DNA of 13,798 bases from Clostridia bacterium (GTDB lineage: Bacteria; Bacillota; Clostridia; Lachnospirales; Cellulosilyticaceae). Both the position numbers and the translations under genes were made by a program. Under the pieces are notes generated by a model that saw only the letters and a program-made list of their open reading frames with translations, did no database searches and was not told where the DNA came from. This document shows positions 6,541 to 13,798 of the stretch, one piece after another; the first letter of the stretch is position 1; each line of letters starts with the position of its first letter. The stretch lies in assembly GCA_029256345.1 (NCBI GenBank), contig JAQSYC010000053.1:1-13798 (forward strand), written 5' to 3'.

Positions 6541-7770
6541 ATGGAAACAGAGAATAGAATAGACGATACTTCCTTTTTGAACTGGAAGGTGAAGACAGCT
6601 TTATTTTTATCCAGCCAAACCATCTCACTATTTGGTTCGTCTTTGGTGCAGTTTGCAATTATCTGGTATATAGCCAGAACAACAAATTCAGGGATCATGA
6701 TTACCTTGTCTACGATATGCGGCTTTTTACCCCAATTGGGCATCTCTTTATTTGCGGGAGTATGGGCAGACAGATACAACCGTAAGCTACTCATTGTGTT
6801 ATCAGACGGACTGATTGCGGTGTCCACACTGGTTTTAGCCATCATACTTTTAATGGGCTATGAAAGTATGTGGGTATTGTTTTTAGTTTCGGGCATCCGT
6901 TCATTTGGCACAGGAATTCAGATGCCAGCGGTCAACGCACTTATTCCTCAGATTGTACCAGAGGAAAAGCTGATGAGGGTCAATGGCATTAATGGCACCA
7001 TCCAATCCTTGATCTTTTTGGTATCTCCTGCTGTAAGTGGCACGATACTCACCTATGGTGCATTTGAAAATATATTATTTGTGGATGTTGTTACAGCGGC
7101 TATAGGTATTTCAATATTACTGACACTGAAGGTTGCGTCGCATAAAAAAGCCCTTGAAAAACAAGATACAGATTATTTCTATGATCTTAAGGAAGGGATT
7201 AAATATTCCCTTAGTCATTCTTTTATTAGACACTTACTTATTTTTTACGCTATTTTTACTTTTTTAATTGTTCCGGCAGCCTTTTTGAATGTATTGATGG
7301 TAACACGTACCTTTGGAGACGAATATTGGAGGCTTACAGCTAATGAAATGAGTTTTTTTGTGGGATCAATACTTGGGGGGATTGTGATGTCCACCTGGGG
7401 AGGTTTTAAAAATCGGATTATCACTATTGCTGTAAGCTGTTGTGCTTTTGGTCTTTTAACAGTAGCGGTCGGAGTGACTAAGGTATTTTATATTTATTTA
7501 GGTATCATGGTATTAACTGGGATGACCATGCCCTTTTTCAATTCACCTGCAATGGTTTTGCTACAAGAGAAGGTAGAGAGTGATATGCAGGGAAGGGTAT
7601 TTAGCTTCATACAGATTGTGTCAGCAGGATTGATGCCGCTGGGGATGATATTATTTGGGCCTTTAGCGGATATTATAAAGATAGAAGTACTGATGATTAT
7701 AACAGGGGTACTCCTTATTGTATTAGGTATCAGTATTTTTTATAATAAGGATTTTATCAAAGAGGGATAG
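6541..7770 (+). CDS. MFS efflux transporter (MFS_3 / MefA-like)
   Basis: Cytoplasmic-membrane proton-driven transporter of the major facilitator superfamily, 409 residues with about 12 hydrophobic segments and a longer cytoplasmic loop in the middle (about 200-225). The family motif A appears between TM2 and TM3 as GVWADRYNRK (about 75-84), and a short GRVFSF motif occurs near residue 355. The conserved IWYIARTTNSG stretch near the N-terminus and the overall length fit the MFS_3 group, which includes macrolide exporters such as MefA and many multidrug or siderophore exporters of Firmicutes. The substrate cannot be told. The gene has its own promoter at 6441 and its own terminator. GAGGG (6533-6537) sits close to the ATG, so translation initiation may be modest. 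Confidence 0.88.
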   Translation: METENRIDDTSFLNWKVKTALFLSSQTISLFGSSLVQFAIIWYIARTTNSGIMITLSTICGFLPQLGISLFAGVWADRYNRKLLIVLSDGLIAVSTLVLAIILLMGYESMWVLFLVSGIRSFGTGIQMPAVNALIPQIVPEEKLMRVNGINGTIQSLIFLVSPAVSGTILTYGAFENILFVDVVTAAIGISILLTLKVASHKKALEKQDTDYFYDLKEGIKYSLSHSFIRHLLIFYAIFTFLIVPAAFLNVLMVTRTFGDEYWRLTANEMSFFVGSILGGIVMSTWGGFKNRIITIAVSCCAFGLLTVAVGVTKVFYIYLGIMVLTGMTMPFFNSPAMVLLQEKVESDMQGRVFSFIQIVSAGLMPLGMILFGPLADIIKIEVLMIITGVLLIVLGISIFYNKDFIKEG

Positions 7771-7789
7771 CAGAAGCTATTCCCTTTTT
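7763..7789 (+). terminator. Terminator of the MFS gene overlapping its stop codon
   Basis: AGGGATAGC (7763-7771) pairs with GCTATTCCCT (7776-7785), with one bulged base, followed by TTTT. The left arm contains the TAG stop. Confidence 0.75.
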
Positions 7790-7878
7790 ACTGTCGAAAC
7801 TTGCTAATGAAATTTGTAGGAAAAGCTTTTGCAGTGTGCTACTATAGGTTTAGATTGATATTTAAAGGAGTCCTTATC

Positions 7879-9102
7879 ATGAGAAAGGGTCATTTTTCTT
7901 TCTATTTACTGATGGTTATTTTAAATGTACTTCCATTTATACCACTGTCCATAAAAGGCATCTGTGGTCTTATTTGCATCATTATAGCTTGTATTAAAAT
8001 GAGTCTGAAAGATGGACTCATTACAGCCACAATATGGGTGCTTTTTGGATTTGCTAACTTTATTTTAAAGATAAATGTAGATTATAAAGCTGGAGTTTCA
8101 GCTATGTTTTTAGGTACGATACTCTATTACCTAACAGCATTTTATTTTGGAACTTTTACAGAGGCCCTCAAAAATAAAAATAAGCAGCTGACTCAAGAGA
8201 TAGAAAGAAGAAAAGAAGTAGAAAGGCAACTCAATGAAAAACTAGACTTGATACAAAGTTATATGACAAACAAACAAACAATAGACGAAATATTAGAGCA
8301 TGAAAAGATGCAGACCGAGTTTTTCTCAAATATTTCTCATGAGTTAAGAACACCACTCAATGTCATCCTAGGGTCTGTGCAGCTTATAGAACTCTATATG
8401 AATGACGAGGATTGGGCAAAAAGCAAGGGAAAGATGGTCAGAAACGTAGGAACGATGAAACAAAATTGCTACAGGCTATTAAAACTTGTTAACAATTTAA
8501 TAGATATTACTAAGATTGATGCAAAGGCTTTTGAGATTCATCTCGAAAGCTGTAATATTATAAGTACAATCGAAGAGATTACATTATCAGTATCAGACTA
8601 TGCAGCGCAGAAGGGTATTCATATTGTGTTTGATACAGAGATAGAAGAAAAAATGATGGCTTGTGATGATGAAAAGATAGAGAGAATTTTATTAAACTTG
8701 CTTTCTAATGCTATAAAGTTTACACCAAATGGAGGAGACATATTTGTTAATGTCTATGATTTAGGTGAGGGGATTAGCATCAAGGTAGAAGATCATGGTA
8801 TTGGTATACCAGCAGATAAGCAAAGTCAGATTTTTAAAAGATTTTTTCAGGTAGATGAGATGTTCACACGTCAAAATGAGGGCAGCGGGATAGGATTAAG
8901 TCTTGTAAAGTCTTTAGTCGAAATGCATGGAGGCACCATAAGCTTTGAAAGCAAGGAGGGAATAGGAACAAGCTTTGTCATCAGCTTGCCCTTAAAAGAA
9001 GCTCCCCAAAAACAGCAGCAGTGCAGTATTCTTGCAAAGCAGGCACCCATTGAAAGAATAAATGTTGAATTCTCAGATATCTACGGTATGAGATGCTCCT
9101 AA
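7879..9102 (+). CDS. Membrane sensor histidine kinase (HisKA-HATPase_c), orphan
   Basis: Transmembrane sensor kinase of 407 residues. About four hydrophobic segments fill residues 7-95 with almost no extracytoplasmic loop, so it probably senses a membrane or intracellular cue. A coiled coil (about 97-150) leads to the HisKA motif NISHELRTPLN with phosphoacceptor H154. The ATPase domain follows: N-box LLNLLSNAIKF with N277, G1 DHGIGIP (305-311), F-box around IFKRFFQ, and G2 EGSGIGLSL (334-342). A 35-residue Gln-rich tail follows the catalytic domain. The ATG at 7879 is preferred because AAAGGAG (7864-7870) is 8 bases upstream; an in-frame TTG at 7801 lacks such a site. No response regulator gene is near. 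The gene is closed by a terminator at its stop, and I found no convincing promoter in 7790-7878. Confidence 0.9.
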   Translation: MRKGHFSFYLLMVILNVLPFIPLSIKGICGLICIIIACIKMSLKDGLITATIWVLFGFANFILKINVDYKAGVSAMFLGTILYYLTAFYFGTFTEALKNKNKQLTQEIERRKEVERQLNEKLDLIQSYMTNKQTIDEILEHEKMQTEFFSNISHELRTPLNVILGSVQLIELYMNDEDWAKSKGKMVRNVGTMKQNCYRLLKLVNNLIDITKIDAKAFEIHLESCNIISTIEEITLSVSDYAAQKGIHIVFDTEIEEKMMACDDEKIERILLNLLSNAIKFTPNGGDIFVNVYDLGEGISIKVEDHGIGIPADKQSQIFKRFFQVDEMFTRQNEGSGIGLSLVKSLVEMHGGTISFESKEGIGTSFVISLPLKEAPQKQQQCSILAKQAPIERINVEFSDIYGMRCS

Positions 9103-9125
9103 AATGAGTATCTCATTTTAGTTTG
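9099..9125 (+). terminator. Terminator of the HisKA kinase gene
   Basis: CTAAAATGAG (9099-9108) and CTCATTTTAG (9112-9121) form a perfect 10-bp stem with loop TAT, followed by TTTGT. The stem contains the stop codon. It is AT-rich and could be a weak, bidirectional stop. Confidence 0.65.
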
Positions 9126-9237
9126 TAAAAATATTGTATAGTGCTATATGTGAGGTTTTTTATAGATGTATCAAATGAGTGATGTGTAAAATATATTTGT
9201 AAATAAAATAAATATATAAAAATATTAAATAATAATA

Positions 9238-9266
9238 TTGACAATAATAATGAATTTTAGTAATAT
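9238..9266 (+). promoter_or_regulatory. Promoter of the sugar-acid operon
   Basis: TTGACA (9238-9243), a 17-base spacer and TAATAT (9261-9266) precede the dehydrogenase gene by about 70 bases. The region 9126-9237 before it is very AT-rich, which would ease melting, and holds no gene. Confidence 0.65.
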
Positions 9267-9275
9267 ATGTGCATA

Positions 9276-9305
9276 ACTTGTTATACAAGTAACAAGTAAC
9301 AAGTA
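9276..9305. promoter_or_regulatory. FadR-type operator with triple ACAAGTA repeat
   Basis: ACTTGTTATACAAGT (9276-9290) is a perfect palindrome about a central base. Its core TTGTTATACAA fits the TnGTnnnACnA consensus known for FadR-subfamily GntR regulators. The right arm is repeated as three contiguous 7-mers ACAAGTA (9285-9291, 9292-9298, 9299-9305). The site lies just after the expected transcription start, where a bound repressor would act as a roadblock. The likely binder is the GntR/FCD protein at 10262. Confidence 0.75.
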
Positions 9306-9334
9306 TAAATAATAAAATAAGGAGGGAGTTAAAG

Positions 9335-10144
9335 ATGGCTGTAGGCAAAAATTTAGAAAAATTATTTTCTTTAGAAAACAAAGTGATTGTTTTAACTGGT
9401 GCTGCTGGTGGTATAGGCAGTGTGTTGGCGAAGGGGCTCGCTGGTGCTGGAGGTGATATGGTATTATGTGATGTTGCAATGGACCCGTTGCATCAAGTAG
9501 AGAAAGAGATTGTTGACAATGGTGATCGGGCAAAGAGTTTTGAACTAGATATTATGAATATAGAGTCAATTAAGACTTTTGTGGATACAGTTATAGCAGA
9601 GTATGGAAAAATAGATGTACTTATTAATTGTGCAGGCATCAACAAGAGAGAAGGATTTTTAGATGTAGAAGAAAGTACTTATGATAAGTTAATGGGTATC
9701 AACCTAAAGGGTGTATTTTTCTTATCTCAGGAAGTTGCAAAACATATGATTAAGGTTAAGCGTGGGAATATCATTAATATGTCATCTCATAATGCAGTAG
9801 GTATGTTAGGTGGCTGCAGCGTTTATGGAGCGACAAAAAGTGCTTTGACAGCTTTAACACGGTCAATGGCTGTGGAATGGGCACAATATGGCATACGAGC
9901 AAACGCTATTGCACCTGGACATATTATAACGCCGTTAACTACAGTAACTTGGGAACACCCTGAGAGAAGCCAATATCTAAAAGAAAGAATAGCCATGGAA
10001 CGCCCAGGTACGCCAGAAGAAGTTCTTGGATTGACGGTTATGTTAGCATCAGATTCCTCCAGCTATATGTCCGGGATGATGTATCATATTGATGGCGGAT
10101 GTTTAGCAGGCGGTAAGCCTTGGCCTTATGATACAAAATACTAA
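9335..10144 (+). CDS. SDR-family sugar-acid dehydrogenase (gluconate 5-dehydrogenase/KduD-like)
   Basis: Classical short-chain dehydrogenase of 269 residues that would oxidise or reduce a secondary alcohol of a sugar acid in the cytoplasm. The cofactor loop TGAAGGIG is at 21-28, and an Asp at 46 at the end of the second strand favours NAD over NADP. NCAG is at 98-101. The catalytic residues S151, Y164 and K168 (YGATK) have standard spacing. The closest classes by overall look are gluconate 5-dehydrogenase and KduD, which act on the penultimate carbon of the acid or its keto form. The exact substrate is unknown. It is the first gene of the operon, has a strong GGAGGGAG site (9321-9328), and is followed at 117 bases by the regulator. 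The place beside transketolase subunits and garR suggests it supplies a keto acid to the transketolase. Confidence 0.88.
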   Translation: MAVGKNLEKLFSLENKVIVLTGAAGGIGSVLAKGLAGAGGDMVLCDVAMDPLHQVEKEIVDNGDRAKSFELDIMNIESIKTFVDTVIAEYGKIDVLINCAGINKREGFLDVEESTYDKLMGINLKGVFFLSQEVAKHMIKVKRGNIINMSSHNAVGMLGGCSVYGATKSALTALTRSMAVEWAQYGIRANAIAPGHIITPLTTVTWEHPERSQYLKERIAMERPGTPEEVLGLTVMLASDSSSYMSGMMYHIDGGCLAGGKPWPYDTKY

Positions 10145-10176
10145 AAAATAATAAAAAAGGGAACAGGAGATACATA

Positions 10177-10205
10177 TTGCATTTTACCTATACTCATGTT
10201 ATTAT
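10177..10205 (+). promoter_or_regulatory. Possible internal promoter before the regulator gene
   Basis: TTGCAT (10177-10182), a 17-base spacer and TATTAT (10200-10205) lie in the 117-base gap between the dehydrogenase and the regulator. No FadR-type palindrome accompanies it. It could give basal expression of the regulator and the genes behind it. Confidence 0.45.
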
Positions 10206-10261
10206 CCGGCTATATTAAAGGTGATAGATAACTTTAAAAAATGAAAATGAGGTAAGTGCAT

Positions 10262-10975
10262 ATGAAAACAGTAATACAACCTGTAAAGAAAACAAATGTA
10301 AGCCATGAGGTGTTTGAGCAGCTTAAACAGATGCTGTTAAGAGGAGATATAAAACCGGGAGAAAAATTCCTCTCAGAGAATGAACTGGCAGAAGCGTTTG
10401 GAGTTAGTCGGATGACAGCAAGACAAGCAGTACAAAAGTTAGCTGTACTTGGCTTGTTAGAGACGAGATTAGGTGAAGGCTCCTTTGTAAAAAAGATTCA
10501 GCCAGGGATGGCGATGAATGGAATTATATCGGCTATTTATTTAAGTGAAAATTCTCTTTTAGAAGTTCTGGAATTTCGTACGGTCATCGAAGGGAAAATT
10601 GCAAGAATCGCCACTGATAAGGCCGTTTATAAAGATATAGAGGAGCTAGAAGAGATTTGGGCGTGCATGCAAAAAAATAAAGACAACAAGAGAGAATTTG
10701 CCCAAGCTGATATGGATTTCCATGTCAAATTGGCTAGTATTACAAACAACTCCATCTTTGCAGAGACCTATCATATTATTAATGATATTATGAAAATGGC
10801 ATTTGAAGAAATCGTAAGTATTAGTGGTAATACAGGTGGTTTATATTATCATCAGTTGCTTTTAGAAGCCATAAAGGAAGGTAACGGAGAAAAGGCTGAA
10901 CATATTATGACAGAGCATGTGGAGGTCACTTATAAAAGGATGTTAGAATACGAAAAAACGAAAAAATTAAGATAG
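10262..10975 (+). CDS. GntR-family transcriptional regulator, FadR subfamily (FCD domain)
   Basis: One-component DNA-binding regulator of 237 residues, probably sensing a sugar acid or an intermediate of this operon. The N-terminal winged helix-turn-helix is typical of GntR: LLRGDIKPGEKFLSENELAE (26-45) then FGVSRMTARQAVQKL (46-60) and the wing GEGSFV. The C-terminal FCD domain has FRTVIEG (105-111). D150, H154, H197 and H219 have the spacing of the metal site that FCD proteins use to hold carboxylate ligands. ATG 10262 is chosen, with AGG about 9 bases upstream; a GTG at 10256 in frame would add two residues. The FadR-consensus palindrome at 9276 is the likely target, so the operon would be self-regulated, induced when the ligand is bound. 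Ligand unknown. Confidence 0.9.
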   Translation: MKTVIQPVKKTNVSHEVFEQLKQMLLRGDIKPGEKFLSENELAEAFGVSRMTARQAVQKLAVLGLLETRLGEGSFVKKIQPGMAMNGIISAIYLSENSLLEVLEFRTVIEGKIARIATDKAVYKDIEELEEIWACMQKNKDNKREFAQADMDFHVKLASITNNSIFAETYHIINDIMKMAFEEIVSISGNTGGLYYHQLLLEAIKEGNGEKAEHIMTEHVEVTYKRMLEYEKTKKLR

Positions 10976-11026
10976 CAATAGATTGTAAGAGTATGGTGTT
11001 TATAAATTTTTAACGGAGGTGAGCAA

Positions 11027-11851
11027 ATGAGTTATGGGAAGGAATTTATTCAGGAGCTAGAAAATAAAGCAAAGAAGATAAGAACAGGTGTTATTGAGTG
11101 TATTGGTGTGGGGGTCGCTGGACATGTCGGTGGCAGTTTTTCCAGTGCAGATATGATTACCGCGTTGTATTTTCATAAAATGCGATATGATGTAAATGAT
11201 TTAAAAAAACCAGATAGGGATCGGTTTATTTTAAGCAAAGGACATGTGGCTGTATTGCAGTATGCAGCTTTAGCAGAAGCGGGCATTATACCAAAAGAGG
11301 AGCTGAAAACAGCGAAAAGTCTGGGGGCTAGGCTGCAAGGTCATCCGGATGTTATCAAAACCCCAGGTATAGAAGCAGGGACAGGGTCGCTTGGGCAAGG
11401 GTTATCTATTGGACTTGGTATGGCACTGGGACAAAAAATGGATGGGTACAATGCAAAGACCTATGTACTTATGGGAGATGGGGAGATTGCAGAAGGTCAG
11501 ATTTGGGAGGCTGCAATGGCGGCGACAAATTTTAAAGCGGATAATCTTGTTGGCATATTAGATAGAAATAGATTGCAGGCCATGGGACCTATAGAAGAGC
11601 GTTTTAATACCAATCCATTAATACCTAAATGGCAAGCTTTTGGCTGGCATGTTATTGAAATAGATGGTCATAATATGGAAGAAATTCTTTCGGCATTAGA
11701 CCAAGCAGATACTATAAAAGGACAGCCTACATTGATTCTTATGAATACAGTAAAAGGAAAGGGCCTTAGTTTTGCAGAAAATGTTGTTGGATTTCATAAT
11801 GGTGTCTTAACGCAGGAACTTTATGATACAGCCATCAAACAGTTAGCGTAA
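11027..11851 (+). CDS. Transketolase, N-terminal (TPP-pyrophosphate) subunit
   Basis: One half of a split transketolase of 274 residues, the usual size of the N-terminal subunit. It holds the pyrophosphate end of thiamine diphosphate. The TPP motif starts at G150-D151-G152-E153 and ends at N181 in LDRN. Substrate-loop histidines occur in GHVGGSFSS (32-40), SKGHV and LQGHPD, followed by GTGSLGQGLS. Transketolases move a two-carbon ketol unit between sugars. Split forms serve the pentose phosphate pathway but also dedicated roles, such as the sulfoquinovose and apulose-4-phosphate pathways. GGAGGTGAG (11015-11023) gives strong initiation, and the C subunit follows after 24 bases. That it sits with a sugar-acid dehydrogenase, an FCD regulator and GarR argues for a special ketose-acid substrate, not a housekeeping role. 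The latter is inference. Confidence 0.93.
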   Translation: MSYGKEFIQELENKAKKIRTGVIECIGVGVAGHVGGSFSSADMITALYFHKMRYDVNDLKKPDRDRFILSKGHVAVLQYAALAEAGIIPKEELKTAKSLGARLQGHPDVIKTPGIEAGTGSLGQGLSIGLGMALGQKMDGYNAKTYVLMGDGEIAEGQIWEAAMAATNFKADNLVGILDRNRLQAMGPIEERFNTNPLIPKWQAFGWHVIEIDGHNMEEILSALDQADTIKGQPTLILMNTVKGKGLSFAENVVGFHNGVLTQELYDTAIKQLA

Positions 11852-11875
11852 AACTTAAGGGAGGGAGGAATAGTA

Positions 11876-12802
11876 ATGACTTATATCAATCAAAGGGTAG
11901 CATATGGCAATACATTAGTAGAATTAGCAAAAGAAAATAAAAATATAGTGGCATTAGAAGCAGATTTAGGCAAATCAACGATGAGTTATTTGTTTCAAGA
12001 GACTTTTCCTAATAGGTATTTTGAGATGGGCATTGCCGAAGCCGATATGGCATCAGTGGCAGCGGGGTTGTCTCAAACGGGTAAGATACCTTTTATCCAC
12101 TCATTTGCAGTGTTTGCAGCAGGGAGAGCCTATGACCAAATAAGACAAACGATATCTATTGGCAAGTTGAATGTAAAAATCTGTGGATCTTCTTCGGGGC
12201 TGAGTGATTTTGGTGATGGTTCCACCCATCAGGCGGTGGAAGATATGGCTATCATGAGAGCTATACCTAACATGACAGTTTTGTGTCCGGCAGATGCCAA
12301 TGAGACCGTTCAGATGGTAAAGGCTATGGCAGATATACAAGGACCTTGTTACATAAGAATCAACCGTAATGACTATGAAAATGTAACACAAGAAGATAAA
12401 GTGTTCCAAGTGGGTATGCCCTCTATAGTAAAAGAAGGACATGATGTGGTAGTATTTGCCTGTGGTATTATGCTGACAAAGGCTTTGGAGGCGGCCAAGA
12501 CACTAGAAGGTGTTGTTTCGGTTAAAGTAGTGAATGTGAGTACAATTAAACCGTTAAATAAAGAATTCATCGTAGAGGCAGCTAAAGAGTGCAAGGGTGT
12601 GGTAACAGCAGAAGAGCATAGTGTAATTGGTGGACTGGGGAGTGCTGTTGCAGAGGCACTTTGCAAAGCCTGCAAGCCTATTGAGTTTGTTGGGGTAAAT
12701 GATACTTTTGGATGCAGTGCCCATAACTATGCAGAGGTTTTAGAGCATCATGGATTAACGACAGCGCATATTATAGAAGCGATTCAGTGTGTTAATAAAT
12801 AA
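11876..12802 (+). CDS. Transketolase, C-terminal (pyrimidine-binding) subunit
   Basis: Second half of the split transketolase, 308 residues. It has the pyrimidine-binding domain, then the transketolase C-terminal domain. FEMGIAEADM (49-58) contains E55, the glutamate that activates thiamine diphosphate. The loop GDGSTHQAVEDMAIMRAIPN (about 118-137) bears the substrate-facing histidine. The C-terminal part includes TAEEHSVIGGLGSAVAE, typical of the family. GGGAGGGAGG before the start gives strong initiation. The 24-base gap behind the N subunit and the 26-base gap before garR show co-transcription. Active sites form only in the complex with the N subunit. Sugar phosphate or sugar-acid specificity cannot be read off with certainty. 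Confidence 0.93.
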   Translation: MTYINQRVAYGNTLVELAKENKNIVALEADLGKSTMSYLFQETFPNRYFEMGIAEADMASVAAGLSQTGKIPFIHSFAVFAAGRAYDQIRQTISIGKLNVKICGSSSGLSDFGDGSTHQAVEDMAIMRAIPNMTVLCPADANETVQMVKAMADIQGPCYIRINRNDYENVTQEDKVFQVGMPSIVKEGHDVVVFACGIMLTKALEAAKTLEGVVSVKVVNVSTIKPLNKEFIVEAAKECKGVVTAEEHSVIGGLGSAVAEALCKACKPIEFVGVNDTFGCSAHNYAEVLEHHGLTTAHIIEAIQCVNK

Positions 12803-12828
12803 TGACAAAATAGGATGGAGATGAAAAC

Positions 12829-13716
12829 ATGAAGATAGGATTTATCGGACTTGGAATCATGGGAAAACCCATGGCTAAAAATCTACTGAAGGCTGGACAT
12901 GAGTTGGTGGTATATGATATAGCTGCAGACAATGTTCAGGATGTTGTAGCAGCAGGTGCAAAAGCCGCTTTATCTTGTAAAGAAATAGCAGAACAAAGTG
13001 AGATCATCATTACGATGGTACCTAATTCGCCCCAAGTAAAGGAAGTTGTTATGGGGGCAGGGGGTATTTTGGAGGGAGCTAAAGAAGGCACTATTTTAGT
13101 AGATATGAGTTCTATAGCGCCGCTAGCTTCACAAGAAATTGCAAAGGCATGTGAAGAAAAAGGTGTCAAAATGATTGATGCTCCCGTTTCGGGTGGAGAA
13201 CCAAAAGCAATAGAAGGCACTTTATCGATTATGGTTGGCGGAGACCAGGGGGTATTTGAAGCTTTAAAAGAAGAAGTGCTCCTCAAGATGGGTGCCAGTG
13301 CAGTTCATTGCGGGGATATTGGGGCTGGAAACACAACAAAACTTGCCAATCAGATTGTGGTCGCTTTGAATATTGCAGCAGTTTCAGAAGCCTTTATGTT
13401 AGCCAAAAAAGCAGGGGTAAATCCAGAACTTGTTTATCATGCTATTAGGGGGGGGCTTGCAGGGTCAACTGTGATGGACGCAAAGGGACCTATGATGTTA
13501 AATAATAACTTCAAGCCAGGATTTAAGATTGACTTACATATCAAGGACATAAATAATGCACTGGATACGGGACATGAGGTTGGTTCACCGCTGCCACTAA
13601 CTGCAATGGTCATGGAGATGCTTCAGACCCTTCGTGCGGACGGCAACGGACAAGATGACCACAGCGCACTTGCAAAATATTATGAGAAGGTCGCAGGGAT
13701 AAAGATTCATAAATAG
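12829..13716 (+). CDS. garR: Tartronate semialdehyde reductase (2-hydroxy-3-oxopropionate reductase)
   Basis: Beta-hydroxyacid dehydrogenase of 295 residues, which reduces tartronate semialdehyde to D-glycerate with NAD(P)H. The Rossmann motif GFIGLGIMGKPM begins at residue 4. DAPVSGG with S121-G122-G123 binds the substrate carboxylate. Catalytic K171 lies in GAGNTTKLANQ, and the C-terminal half carries IRGGLAGSTVMDAKGP and FKPGFKIDLHIKD. From memory the K-L-A-N-Q variant and these C-terminal stretches are nearly those of enterobacterial GarR, which makes this call stronger than the general 3-hydroxyisobutyrate dehydrogenase class. It is the last gene of the operon, 26 bases after the transketolase C subunit. 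No glyoxylate carboligase or KDGluc aldolase, the usual sources of its substrate, is in the window. Confidence 0.9.
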   Translation: MKIGFIGLGIMGKPMAKNLLKAGHELVVYDIAADNVQDVVAAGAKAALSCKEIAEQSEIIITMVPNSPQVKEVVMGAGGILEGAKEGTILVDMSSIAPLASQEIAKACEEKGVKMIDAPVSGGEPKAIEGTLSIMVGGDQGVFEALKEEVLLKMGASAVHCGDIGAGNTTKLANQIVVALNIAAVSEAFMLAKKAGVNPELVYHAIRGGLAGSTVMDAKGPMMLNNNFKPGFKIDLHIKDINNALDTGHEVGSPLPLTAMVMEMLQTLRADGNGQDDHSALAKYYEKVAGIKIHK

Positions 13717-13741
13717 AGAATAGCATTTCATTTAAAAGCGT

Positions 13742-13778
13742 AATCCCCACTTTGCAAAAAGCATTGAGGGGATTTTAT
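13742..13778 (+). terminator. Terminator of the sugar-acid operon
   Basis: AATCCCC (13742-13748) pairs with GGGGATT (13768-13774), followed by TTATAG and further T-rich sequence. A TGC/GCA pair may continue the stem inward. It lies 25 bases after the garR stop. No gene is seen in the remaining 20 bases. Confidence 0.8.
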
Positions 13779-13798
13779 AGTTTGTTATAAGGGCTATG

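Noticed and set aside
7801..7878. N-terminal extension of the HisKA kinase from TTG 7801
   Set aside because: ATG 7879 has AAAGGAG at 8 bases, and the extension has no ribosome site and overlaps the expected leader.
11027..12802. Sulfoquinovose (sulfo-transketolase) pathway, suggested by the split transketolase
   Set aside because: No isomerases, sulfoacetaldehyde or sulfolactaldehyde reductase or sulfonate exporter are in the operon, and the GarR-like gene points to a carboxylate product. It cannot be fully excluded because the sequence beyond 13798 is not seen.

Overview
The window looks like chromosome from a low-GC, anaerobic-type Firmicute, probably a clostridium. It is AT-rich, has strong AGGAGG-type ribosome binding sites and TTGACA/TATAAT promoters, and carries an AgrC-like kinase, a CsoR repressor and a split transketolase. 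Genus and species cannot be fixed from this sequence alone. There are no rRNA or tRNA genes, CRISPR arrays or intact insertion sequences.

Layout. (1) 1-1662: the 3' end of a probable substrate-binding protein gene, then an ATPase and a permease of an SsuABC/ThiXYZ-type ABC importer. (2) 1678-2083: csoR under a promoter that overlaps a CsoR-type palindrome, followed by a terminator. (3) 2172-3745: a lone AgrC-like GHKL sensor kinase, ending at a large nested hairpin. (4) 3842-4554, minus strand: a lipoprotein gene broken by an exact 13-bp tandem duplication. (5) 4623-6425: a P1B-type metal ATPase whose promoter and operator copy those of csoR in sequence and phase, but whose actuator domain lacks the TGES region. 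(6) 6441-7789: an MFS exporter with its own promoter and terminator. (7) 7879-9125: an orphan HisKA sensor kinase. (8) 9238-13778: a promoter, a FadR-like operator and a five-gene operon (SDR dehydrogenase, GntR/FadR regulator, transketolase N and C subunits, GarR), closed by a terminator.

How the genes fit together. CsoR probably represses itself and the P-type ATPase through two 19-bp boxes that match at 16 of 19 positions, although the two genes lie almost 3 kb apart. The operon at the right suggests a compact sugar-acid pathway. An SDR that oxidises the penultimate carbon of a pentonate would give a 4-keto acid. A two-subunit transketolase could take the terminal two-carbon ketol, leaving tartronate semialdehyde, which is exactly the substrate of GarR. 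The route would be redox-neutral and would yield a pentose phosphate plus glycerate. This is inference from gene content and chemistry, and it is the most interesting idea in the window.

Several elements look recently altered: the 13-bp duplication in the lipoprotein gene, the missing actuator segment in the ATPase, and the MITE-like hairpin. Gene-free stretches other than those described here are short and AT-rich, and nothing else was recognised in them.
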